Positions 25,658 to 39,400 of a stretch of DNA of 64,000 nucleotides are shown in pieces. The position numbers were made by a program, and so were the translations under genes. Source of the stretch: Glossina fuscipes (Eukaryota; Arthropoda; Insecta; Diptera; Glossinidae); NCBI RefSeq assembly GCF_014805625.2, contig NW_023998415.1, positions 29,362,009 to 29,426,008 of the forward strand, in the 5' to 3' direction. Under the pieces are notes generated by a model. The model was not told the DNA's origin. It worked only from the letters and a program-made list of their open reading frames with translations, and searched no databases. The number at the start of each line of letters is the position of its first letter. Position 1 is the first letter of the stretch.

Positions 25658-28397
25658 ATGTGATACAATGATAGGAAATGATAGGAAAACAAAATATATG
25701 ACCACATAAATCTGCTCACGGTAACAACTATTGTATATACAAAGAATAGAACAGAATTGACGTTCGATACTAATAGTCATTTAATATGTAAACATGTAAA
25801 AAGTAATGGCTGATACAATGGCATAAAAGAGAGTGAAGAACATTTCCTGCTTATTCTCGCCTTTACGGAATGACAATAAGCTCATGCTTAGACTCAACCG
25901 AAGCTATGGTCTAAAGTGCTCGAACGCGGTTCGTCACAATCATGCGTCTGAATAATCAGCTTATACGACTGTTGCTCGGGAAAGCGGCAAACTCAAACGC
26001 TATAAATTGAAATAATTTTTGAAGAAGCATTTCTTTGGCTGCAAACGTTCTTGACAAAAATTACATTTGCTTCGTAAACAAAATTAAATTCAATTACTTT
26101 ACAATGAATTAAAAATGAACGTTTAACTAATCAGTTAGTTGTCGTGTCGCCTCTTTGAAAAAAGTGCCACAATTGTTAAGTGGACTCGTTGTATGCTCGT
26201 CATAACGTATGTTGTTATCATTTTTTCCACGACGAGTATACTCGCCAATGACATTTAACTGATTAATGCGGTGAAGAAACATTTTCATTGGTGACAAAAA
26301 ACAAAAGCGAATTTGCTGTGAAAAAGTAAAAACACTTCATATTTCACTTCTTCACGGACTTTTAAATCATTCTCTTTTTTTTTTTTACTGTCATCCGAGG
26401 CAGGAGTTACTTCTGTTGAGTATTAAGAAGTTTTTTTTCCCCTCACCTAGCTCGGTATAATTTTAATTATTTCATCGGATATTATTAAGTTTTTACAAGT
26501 CGATCTCTAATTGTAGCACGATATTTGGTCAGTGTTAGAGTGCAGTTACTGCGCTAACCGTATTCTATGTTGTGATTATAATAAGATGAACACGTTTTCG
26601 TCGAACACTCGTCCATTGACGTCCACATATTCTTCAGTAGTCTATTGTTGATAAGCAAATGAAATCAATTAAAATTCCATTATACAAATCTATATGAACA
26701 CATAAAGAGATCTCCCGCCGATGGTTGGTTCTTTTTAGGATTAGTTTGTTTTATGGAGACAAATTTGCTCTTAAAAATGTATTCTTACAAGCCATTAAGA
26801 AACTTTTTCTCTGAACGCATCACTATTTTAAGAGTAGTGATGGTCATATCAACCCGATCCGAGTTCGTATGTTTTACAATCCCCTAATCTCGGAAATCCT
26901 CCCCATAACTTTATTTGCTTTTTCTTTATATCAAACAAGTGAAAGCGTTATAGCAAAACCGAGCCCAGCGCCACTATTGTCATTCTTTAAGATAAGTGAT
27001 GGAAAAAGTAGTCCGATGCCAACCATTTTGAATAGTGTTCGTCCTTGCCTATGACATGTCGATGTACTAAATTTCATTAAAAAGGCTCGAGAATTGTGAC
27101 CCCGCAGATTGAACGTAAGAAAGCAAAACGGACAGACGGACAGACAAGCTTAGATTGATTCAGAAATTATTATATATATATATATATAATAAAAGTTGGA
27201 GTTATCGCAAGTAATTCTAAACGCACAAACTAAACTAAATACACCCGTCTACCACAAGTGGTATAGAGTGTAATAATAATAATAACCATAGTAGTAACAG
27301 GTCAACGCGAAAGTCCTGACAAATTTTACATACAATGTCAAGTCCTACAAGTAGAATACCTCATTGAGGGTCCTATTATGTAATGTGCCTCTTATATATA
27401 GGATATAAGAGAATTACTTCTAATATTCTTCATCAGCAGAGTGAACAAAATGCAGTAAAGACACTACGTTTGGCATCAGTTTCGGAAAGGAAGCAACGCA
27501 TCGATTGCTTGTAAACCCTTATTTGAATCACTGGGGAGTACATCTATCAATGTTCGGACCTGTCTAAGGTGGTTGGCCAAATTTCGTAGCAGAGCTTTTA
27601 GTCTAAAAGGCGCGAGCGATAATAATATTTCGCGGTCACTCTTGAAAAGTAACTCACATCGAACCACTTTGCAATTGCAATCGAACTTGGCGTCCATCAT
27701 TCGACTGTTGGGGGACGCATCAAGCATCTTCAAATTCGAAAATTTCACTTCTCTTATAGTATATCGTTTATGGCAACCGATAGTTAAACTGCGATTGGAT
27801 TGCGCGAAGGCGTACAAAGGTTGTGCGTACAGCCGCAATCTTAACTTCCTAATGCTGTAGATTTAATCGATCCAACAATTAGTTTAGAAAAGAAATGCAA
27901 CGAAGTAATAGTTTATTAATTATTATTGGGCCCTTCTTTGACATTACATCGCCTTATCTAGCGTCGCATTACTGTACTTTGTTTATTGTTTGTTTTATTT
28001 CCTGATTTGTTCATGCGGCAACTTAAGGCATGAGTTTACATGAGTTATACCTTTTATAGATAATTTAGCATTTCGCTGAGAAAATTCAAAAACAAAACAA
28101 ACAAAATTATATAAATGTAGGCTGTGTGTTTTTCTTGTTTCTTTCTCTTTCAAAACTATTCGCATAGGTTTGTATAATATTTCAAGTACTTTTGTTACTA
28201 AAACAGTTCGAATAAATCAAAAAAAAAAAAAAAAATGAAAATAAATACAAATAAATAAATAACAAAAATCCTACACTTTTACCTTCACTTCCATAATGTA
28301 AACAAGAACATAGCAGCAGTCTATCCATTTGCATACTTGTTAATTGAAGAATGTTCGAAAGTGGGCGATCGTTAATGATAGATTTCGATTTTTGTTA

Positions 28398-28434
<37 letters not shown>

Positions 28435-31400
28435 ACTATAAATTTACTTATATTCGTTTAATTTGAAAATAATTAATATTATATTAATTTTTCCATTAAC
28501 ATGATATATAAACTATATATGTAAACATATTAAAAGATGCTAAGACTCAAATCTCGAGTACTAGCCATCTTAACGTCGTCATGGCGTGAAGATGAGTGAA
28601 GGGAATGGGCAAGCGGAATAGGAAAACCTATTCGATTTGATAAATGTTTGTAACGCATAGAGTCTTTGTTGATACAGAGAGAGTGCGTAACATAGAGATA
28701 TCCTTGCTTGGGATGCATTTGCTTTGTGTCTCACGGTAATTAATGACTTTTGCAAAATGATTCTTTAGCATATGTCCGTCAAATTTGGTTCATAAATCGC
28801 TCGGTTCATTGACACGCCTACATTTCAAATTGCTTACATTAATTTCGATCTCTCTCACAAATAATATGAGAAATTTGCGATAAGATGAGAAAAATTTTAT
28901 CATAAAACACATCTCCATTAGTTAAATGCATAAACATTCTTCTTAACTTCATATATATGTATATGTTTTAGTTACTTTAATCCACTGCAACGACATAACA
29001 TTATCATGTCCATAGGAAAGTATCATTAATAACGCAAAGCGTTATTCACAAAACCGGTAACAAACAAACAAAGTACACAAGTTTGCTTGTATATGCTTTC
29101 CTGCATATACACACATAAATGTATGTTATGTATATATATATATATATATATATATACCTCAGATAGGTGCACGAATGGACATGTGCATGTGTTTAATATG
29201 CATTATGCTTTCATATACGTTATTGTTGCTTAAAACCATCAAAAGAACGAGTATAATAGAATGAAGAGCGTTTTGCGTAAAATCCGTTCGAAAACAGGCT
29301 GCTTAACATGCATTTAGAAAGGCTAACTAATAAACTTGTTAGGAAATTCTTCATTCGATTGCAATAATATTTTCCATACATTCATTCATATTTACGTCGA
29401 CAAGTGCATTTACAATGCATATCCACGACTGATGAAAAGGTTAATGATTGTTCCAACTGTGAGCAAACACCCATTGGAAAGAAAGTCGAGTTTGTCTTCA
29501 CCAAAAAAACACAAAAAAATAAAAAATAAAAAAAAAAAGAAGAAAAGAAAGAAAAGCATTTGATAAATTTTGCCTTTCATAGACTAATTATACATATATA
29601 CATATATACTAAGTGTAATTGCAATTTGGTTTTTTTTTTTTTTGCACAAGACATAAAATCGCTATAAAAATTCCAAGAAAAATTTTTTTTTCCGGAAGTT
29701 TTTGTAAAACATCATAAGAAAATATTTTTTGCTTTGCATCATAAAATCATCAGATACGTTGTTGCATAAGATCATTAAATGAATATTACTGTGGATATAC
29801 AATCAATTAGATAATTATGTAGAGCATATGGCTTCTTGCAATTCGCTGGCAGCTTCCCTAATTTCCAACTCATGGAATCGTGGAAATTAAACGACAAGTC
29901 TTTATAATCGTCACTATTAGCGAACACTATTCGTATATGGTTTTGATAATGAGGGCAACATTCGTACAATACAATGAACACTTTAAGAGATGGCAAGATG
30001 AGAAAATCACTTGAAACTTGCTGGCCCTTACATGTCGTGTCTTTTCAAAGAGAGAAAAGATAGTTAATCTGTACCCAGATGGCAAAGACGACAATGTTTC
30101 AAGGAATCGGGGAACGTGTCATTACCTTCTCGATAAGGGAGACTGTTTGACCTTAATTGTCGTTAAACAATCATTTATCAGTGATCTATTGTCTCGTTGC
30201 ATTAAGCTCATTGTACTATCAGTACCAAATATGCCAACATAGGTACAGATGTCTCGCTCAACTGTCTGAGAAGTCTCTCGCGTAAACGAAGTTGCCAAAA
30301 CTTTGGCAGCTTTTTCTTCTTCTTCTTCTTCTTCTTTAAGATTTGTTTTAATACGAATCAAGTTTTATTCTTTATTCATTTTATCAAAGTGCTTGCAACA
30401 CCCAGAAGAAGGCTTAAAATTTTGAATAGATTTAAGCATATCCGTATGTCCGTCTGTGTAATGCTTGTAACAAACATTCTCCGGATCGCGAATATAAAGG
30501 TATTTTCGCTTGGGAAGGTATTGCGACAACAACGTTGGAAGTTCTTTCATACGGTTTGGCATTAGAAATGGGCAAACAATACGCCCCCAAATACAACGTA
30601 TACTGAGAGCACGTTTACTTTTTAGATTTATTAGTCATTGCTTGGAACGTACAATTGACACACAACAAAAATTTTCACATATATTCTACAAAAGTAGAAA
30701 AAATCGGCCACGCCCATCCAATCTTATAGAGTATGAAAGTTTCATTTTTTTCATTTCTTTCCCGCAATGCATGCATGCGTGCATGACTATGTACGTATCT
30801 CTATAAATATTTGTGAATATTCAGTAAAAAAATAAAAGAAGTAAGAAAATTTGTTTTTGTTTGTGGCCGAACCTTTTACACCCCACCACCGTTATCTTAA
30901 AAAAGACCAAAAAAAAAAAAAAAAAAAAAGGAAGGAACTAAATTTGCATACACGCTATAACAAGACCTGGACGTCAATGATTTTTTCTATATTTGTAGTC
31001 AAAAATGCATATGTGGGATTTCTGAGGTCATGCTTCTGAGCGTGATAAAGGTTTTGACAAGAGGAAATGAAAACTTGATAAAAGTAAAGTATTGGCAAGA
31101 CGTGGCCAATTTTTTCCATTTTTCTACACGTACTATACCTTCGCTCATGGAATATGCATTCAAATTTTGGAAAAGTTTGTCTGCTGCTGCGGGTTATGAG
31201 TAATGAGTAAAACACCAATATTGTTATAATCTACAGCACTTGCGGTGGTACAGGTTTGTGCGGATGTATTGTAAAACCAACCGTTTATTATAAGCTTTCC
31301 AAAAAAACAAGAGAGGGTTTCTCAATTTACGCGGTGTTGTGTAGGCGTGCCCTTTAATCAATTCCATCCATCTTCAATACCAATCGTTGTACCAGAAGTT

Positions 31401-32449
31401 CTAAGGTTTCTGCCAAATTTTAAACCGATAGCTTCATTTTTGCGGCCAGAAGAAGATGTTATAGAGAAGGATAGACGGACAGACGAACAGACGGGCATGG
31501 CTAAATCGAATTTTTTCCTGATCGAAATTGTTTGTTGTACCTTATGTTAGGTTGCAAACGTTTTAACAGTTCATGAATACCACCCCTCCTCATCCTTCAG
31601 TGATGGGTATAGAGAAAAAAAAAAGAAGAAAAACACATTTGAAGAAAAAATAACATATGCAAAAGCATATTTGTACACATTTAAGGAAGTAATTTAAAAC
31701 TCTTTAATAGTTTTATGTTATCGTATCGTCACTAAATGGCGATGAACTTATTATTGATTAGTTGTTAGTGTTGTTGCTTTTGCCGCTACAAAAGTTCCCA
31801 TTGCGTTTACATATGTGTTAATCTATTCGAGAAAATATTGTTATATGAAAAACATTTTGCATTATTGATGTTATTATAGTACCGTTTGGTTTGATTTGAT
31901 GTGATTTGACATAACCGCAGCGAGAGTTTACGGCATTGCTAGACTCTTCATATGTATGCACATGAAGCATTCGCGTATACATTTGTTTATGAATTTGTGT
32001 TCGGTTATGTGTGAGTGTGTATTTTAGTATATATTGACACTTTAAGTAACTTTGTACGCAGTGGAACTTTTATTTACTTATTTTTTTTGTTTATTTTTTT
32101 TTTTTTTATTTTTATTTTTTTTTTTTTTTCTGCTCTTTGTTAAAATGGAATGCATGTAGGTTTTTAAATGAAATAAAAATAAACTTGAATTACGTCTTTT
32201 TTTTTTCATATTCCGTCGTTGCTTTCGTTTGATTCCTTAATTATAGACTGTAGAGACTTTAATTAATGCCAAAATTGTTAAATGTGAATAATTGTTTCAT
32301 AACTTAAATATCCTTAAAAGGTTATATTTACCGTCCAGATGATTGTTGTTTAATTAAAGTATTTCATATAAGTTGCAATGTTTTTCATGTTAATCAATCA
32401 ATACTTAAAAAAGAAGAAAAAAAAGTAAATTAATAAATTAATAAATTAA

Positions 32450-32480
<31 letters not shown>

Positions 32481-33231
32481 ACAAATACAAAAAAAAATGA
32501 ATAAATGAATTAATAGAAAAAAAAAAATATTATAATAATAAATAAATAAATAAAAATTAAAAACTTCACAATCATCTTATTTGGGGAACGTTCAGTCCAA
32601 GCAAAAACGGTTTACCGTGTTACCGTGCTCATGTTTTATTTTTCATGTCTACTTTTGTTTTTTTTCGTTTCTCATTATCGGAAGTAAATCGGTTTCTATT
32701 GTAGAGTTTGGGCGTATCTATCCATACGATTGGTAATACAATACGAACTAAATTGATTGGTTGGTTGTTTAACATAAATCAATATTCGTACTTGTCGATA
32801 TTGACAGCGTAGCGTGTCTTAAATGCATAGCATGCATGGGCTGGTTGACCTCCAGAAAAACAAAAAAAATTCTACTTCATTGAAGGCTTCTTAATCTACT
32901 TGAAATTCGATTATTGTGTATCCAGTCGATCTGACTCACAGAAAGCGATTGAATATTGCTTCTCTTTGTGATATGTTACACTACGCAAGCGAGCGCTTCA
33001 AGTAAAAAAACAGGAAAAAAAAAAAATATATGGTATAAGGGTTTACGAAAGGAAACAAAGATCTTTTTATTGAACACTTGAAGATGTCGCCGCATTGTTG
33101 CAGTTATTGCGAAAATCTTCACTTCTTAAATGAAAGGCGAGAAACGTAAATAATCCAAAGAAATAAATATTATTAAGTAATTCTTGTCTGCTATGTCCGC
33201 AAAATATGAATGGCAATTAAATTGTTCTAAA

Positions 33232-33262
<31 letters not shown>

Positions 33263-36200
33263 GAAATTTTGAAAAACACTTGTACTCGTCTAGGATCGAA
33301 TAGAGAAATTTACGGGTAAATATGCAAACAAGCGATAGGTGTGTTATTTGATAGGCAAACTTAGCGAAGAACAGATCTATAATGATCCGATATACGATAT
33401 CAGATCGTTAGTTTTAGACAAGTTCACAGAACCTCATAGTAACTACGTATATCGTTCCGTTTATATAGTGATTGTTGCTTATTAAATTTAAAAACAAAGA
33501 TCGATTTGCCTAAGTCTTGAAATATTCTTGTAGACCAAGTTTTCAATGCAATTGTAAATTGCAGATATAATGGATGGATGGACAGACGGACGGACGCTAT
33601 TTATGCTTACGTTCTACAAAGAATGAATAGGATTTTTATATTAAAATAATTTTGTCAATTGAAGCTTTTACGATCGTGGATTTCAACAGAAAAAAAATAA
33701 ATAAATAAGAAGAAGAAGAAGAAGAAGAAGAAATAATGTTGCGACAGAAATTGATGCAAAATTTCATCCTTATATGATATATGCATGTTCACTGTGCTAT
33801 GTAAGATTTTAGATCAGTGATTCGAGGGAGGTAGATGTTACACGCATGTTGATAATATTAATATAACTGTTAGCGTTTAGATGGTGGGTACAAGAAAAAA
33901 ATGAAAGAAAATTAATAAACCCAAGTCGATAAAAACAATTTAACACAAAAATTTTGCATGCTTACTGTTAAAAGAAAAACCAGGGCAAACAATGTACATA
34001 TATACGTAGACATATATTTACATTTGTGCATGCTCGTATATACACATATAAATGTCTTTTCACATTCATTCACAGAGTTTGTAATTTTATTTCATGCACT
34101 GTATACTCTTTCGCTATCTCTCTTTCTTGTTCTCTTTCTCTATTCCACTACGCTCTCTGTCTGCCTCGTTTGACGCGTCGTCAGAGCTAACTAACTCACC
34201 GGTAGTAAGTGATACCGCTTTACAGCTGATTCTTATTAACAACAACACGTATTTTGATTTCAGTATTTAAACCGCACTCAATAAATGTGTTACGTGTTAA
34301 CGGGTAAACCGAGCTTCGAATTGAGCATTCGTCATCAATACGTCAGACATCCTTTCACAGAGGATCCTGTCCTCTTCACTAAGTCTTTTTGTTTTTTTTT
34401 TGTTTTTTTTTGTTTTTTTGTTTCTTTCTTTTAAGAAATAGACATAAGAAGTTACATGAAATGGTCGCATTATGCTTTGTGTAAAAAAGAATTAATTCTT
34501 TATTTGAAACTCATTTAAATTCGATTACAGGCATTGCAAAAATAAATAATGTGCCCTGTTTTTTTTTTTTTTTTCTTGTAAAAAGACTAAAAAGAAGCGT
34601 AACAGCTAAAGTGTTGATTTAATATTTTTCATTTAATTGATAAGAATCTTGAATGGCCTTAAAGCGAATCTTCGAGCGAATACCTGCCATCCAATCTGAT
34701 TAGTTAATGTCAATTTATTGCATTTATTCCGGTTCTATTTAAGATAACAAATCTTTAAGCAGTGCCTGATATTTAAATGGCATATTAACGAAGCGAATAT
34801 CTATCTATACATGAAAATATAATAATATATATGTTGTTGTGTTTTTAATTTTTTGTTTTCTTCATTGTTTTTGAATTTTTTTTTTTTTTTTTTTTTATTT
34901 TTTGTTAATTTATCAAAGTATTTCTATAAATTTTATCGATAAGATCTTTCATCTTGCCTAGCGTCGTATCTAAGGATTTTGAACCGATAATAAAATCGCA
35001 AATTCGAAACCAATTGTTCATACGAAGGCAGCAAATTAAATGAATTTCCATCCAAACAAGCAAACACACAGTACACCACACACAGTATATTTGAATAATG
35101 ACTATTTAAAATAAGACTTTATATGGAAAGTGGTCGAAAAAGTGTTCTGATCCGTACCATTTTCAATAGCGCTCGTCCCTTGGGCCGAAACACGTCAGTA
35201 AAATATCTCAAAAATCGCGTAGCCTGTAGTTTGCATATTAAACGGAGAAGTTTAGAATGATTTTCTGAATCGATCGGTATAACATATATTGAATCTATGT
35301 GATGTCCCTCTGGATTTTCCATAATTAACCAACAAACTTAATACATCTTTGTACCACAAGTGGTCTAGGATATATGAAAAAAGGAAACAACATCGCTGCC
35401 TATGTCAATTTCACAACACAATGTAAATGCAATTTAATTTTCATGATAATGGAAGTATTATAATATAAATTCGCGATTCTTTTATTCCCCCTATACCATA
35501 CGGGCTGATTTCAACTTCACATTTCCCTTCGTGCTCGCATGCGTCCATGTGTCCTTCTTTCTTAACGCGGAAACGATATTCTGAGCAAATTAAATTTAAA
35601 ATTTAAACGATCACTATTCATGTATATATATTTTCAATATTTGAAATCTTGACAGAAAGCTCACTGAATGACTTTTTTTACTTTAGATAGACGAAACAAA
35701 ACAAAAGTGATTGTCATACGCGAACATTATGTAAAATTTCTTAATTTATTGCGGTGAACAATAAGAAAGGCAACAAACACATCCTTGAACACATATTATT
35801 ATTATGATCACAACAATCTAATCATGTGGCGTGTAAACGTATATATAATATGTAAAGCAGAAAAGCATAAATATTTTATTAATCTAACGCGCAACACATG
35901 ATTTTGTAAGACGCCCCCTCCGCCATAACACTTTTGAAATCTTGCAATTGCTATATCCAAAAAAAATATTGTATTATAAAATAATTGATTGATCAATTGT
36001 TTGTGCAATAACAAAAAAAAAAAAAAAAAACAATACAAATACAAAATACAGAAAACAAAAATTTAAAAAAAAAATTAAAAAAAAACATATCAAAATTAAG
36101 TTTTAAATGAACGAATCTCTGTATTAATGATGGCAAAATAAATGCTTGTGCAAACATACTCACAAACACATATACATATTTACAATATAAATGAATAGTT

Positions 36201-36418
36201 GGAAGATTTTTGTTATTTAGATCATTGAGCAAAAATTACCTATAAGTAGATATATGTGCTACATATGCGTGCAAGAGAATTGCATTTGAATAAGAAACGC
36301 AAGCAATTAGTACGCAGCAGCATATGTAAGATATTATTGGTGTTGTGAAAAAATGAACTTGTCAGCAACGCGCTCACTTTCCAGCATATTGGTCAGTGGG
36401 CTAAAATCTCTTTGTATG

Positions 36419-36462
<44 letters not shown>

Positions 36463-39400
36463 AGTGTGTGTTTTGGTTCTGGCGAATACTGAACCGAGGC
36501 GAACATAATAAGTACGAAATGTATGTCATAGAGTTAATGTCCAACGTCATTGATGATATTGTTTTGAATATCATCTTCCGAACAAAAATGCGCAAAAACA
36601 TCAAAGTGAAACTTGAAATACCTCATCCGAAAATATTTGAATTGAATTAATGAGAAGACAATTTAATAGGTCTGAGACAAGTCAAATTATGCCCACTCGA
36701 AGTTAAAGTACAAGAACTCGAAATATGAGTTGGGAATATTTCACGTTACTCGACTATAATACTTATCTCAAGTTTCCCGTAAACCTGGAATGATTTATTT
36801 TTTATTATCCTTTAATTTAATAACAAAAACATTTTTGTACTCATCATCAATGGTCTTGGGGGATAAACTAGTTTCATTAACGAGGTAACGTAACAACCGA
36901 TAAAAATCGTTACACACATCGAAGCAAATGCGTCATGTTGATTAGCATTCTACGTTGTCTTAACCTAGTGGTCTGTCCATCCATCCATCCATCCATCCAT
37001 TCGTTTATATCCATATATGTGTATAGAATAAACACATATATATATATATCTACATATATTTGATATAAAAGTCTTGAACGCTCTCTCATAAATCTGTAAT
37101 AATAGCCTCTGTTAAATAAGTGAACAGCAATGATCGTCCTGTCCACTGCGATATACGCATTTGACAAACAAGTGTTAAACTTTTGATTTTCCTAATATAA
37201 GCATAATATGCATACACCATGAATACCAGTTCGTACGCCCATATATTTTATATATGATTTTGATAACCAATTCATAATGTGTACACACTTTTTTTCGACG
37301 TGTTAACTGCTTAAAAAAATTTCACTTTTACAACACCTATGAATGGTACGCATATAATATGAACGTTCGAGTGCGCTTATGGTGCGGTGGCATCCGCAGA
37401 ATGCAGCCACAATTGTCAAGTCTGTGTATATGCATAGCAAACATTTTCGTTAATTATGCATTTATGAATATGCCCATGATTTCCTTTTATGTAACATTAT
37501 GCTTTATGGAATGTCAACATTCGTTTCGTGTAAGAACGTCGGAATATTTGCATATATCAGATATTTCATATTTTTATCCCCTACACTATAAGTTTGATTA
37601 ACATTTAATAGGTAATAAAAGTCAACATGTACGCGTAAGACATATAATGTATATATATATATATATATATATAATAACATTTTCAATCATAAACTTCTCT
37701 CGTTTGCTTCTTTTGTGAATGCGGTTCAATCAGTTTTCGTACATTGCTTAGTGTAACTCAATCGCAAGCAGACACAAAGCAAACATATTTAGTATAATTA
37801 ATCAACTCGCGTTCTTAGTCCTTAGTCAGTGTTTATTCATTCGTCAAATTTTTCTCCCGTTTTTCGTACGTCATCTCTCGTTTTTCGCAAGGAAATATTA
37901 GGTAAATAGATTGTCGTCGTCCGGTAAAGCCGACTGCTATCTTTAACACTTTGTCTAATAAACTTCTCCATCTATTTATGTCATGAAATGTCGACTTTAT
38001 AACGATATAAAGATTTGTTATCCGTGAAAACCCCGACAACAACCCAGGGGTTGTCCGAAAAATAGACCCATTTAGTCCAAGTTTACAGCACTAAAATTTA
38101 TCTCTGTGAAATAATTAATTCGTGCCACCTTGCTGCCATGTAGAACATTCAACATTTTTATATGATAGAGAATTTCATAAACGCTCTCATTAAAATCGCT
38201 TCTCTTAAAAATTTTCACATTTAGATGAGGTTTATGCCAAAATAATGTTTTCCATCCGTTCCGATTAACAAATATTGAACTGAAAATGAAAAGTTATTTT
38301 CATACGACGGCCTTTTCGAAGTACATCTTCTCAAATGAATTTAGAAAGTCACAATAGTTCCGTTCCAATCCGTATTTAATAGCGCTTATCCTTGGATCCA
38401 AGCATAGATTTCATTAAAAGAATCTCTAAAACTACAATCTTTTCAGGCAGCAAAGAGACAGAGGAATAGACGGATAGACAACAATTGAATCGATTCAAGA
38501 TCGATAAGTTATTCAAAATCGTTAATAAGAAGTGAATCTATCGCTTCACTTTACAGTGTTATATACATGCGAACAAACTTAATATATCCTTACTGAACCA
38601 CAAATAGCGTAAGCGCGTAACAACTGCATCTTCTGTCCTTCTTCTTGCATTCATTCGAATTTGCAGCCAGTCCCTAACTGATAATAATATTCTCGATATC
38701 CCTAAGTGATCACTTATTGGCAAACAATTTGTTGTGCTTAACAGTTTTCGGTAAAGCACTTTTTTTTACAACCCTGTAATAAAATGGCGCAAGATAGTCT
38801 GATATTCGCCAAATGATTTGCTAAATGAAAGATATTCTCTAGGTATTGTTCCTTGTTGCCAGGCCTTTCGCCCAACTCGTAAAGACCAACATTTCGGTGG
38901 TCACAAATTCTGCTTCTTATTGCAGAAGGCAGTCTGCTTATTCGATTCTTCGATACTACTTTTCCGAATATTTAGTATGCTTTGTGCAAATTTTTCCCGA
39001 TTTTTTCAAAACTAATTAATTATTAAACATTTGCTATCATAAACAAAAGCTATGGAACATACGTTTGAAAGTGTGGACATGAGTTTTATTTATCTATCGA
39101 ACTCATACGATAACTGCGAGTGCGTATTGCTAAGTGTAAAGTGGGCGTTACATACATGCCAGCTAGCCCCTACAATTATTATTTGCGTCACTTGGCTTTC
39201 AGAAAGAGCAAATCAGGTTTAGGTAATAAGAAGAAGAAAAATACATTTAAAGATAAGCCAATGAGTTGAATAAATGTCGAAAAATAAATCAAACAAACAG
39301 GTGAACTGAACAATGAACGTTTATGAATACATTATTTGTGAATTGTCCGCAATTACGCAAGCTTCGAATGTCGTGCTCATATGTATAGGGATATGCGCAG

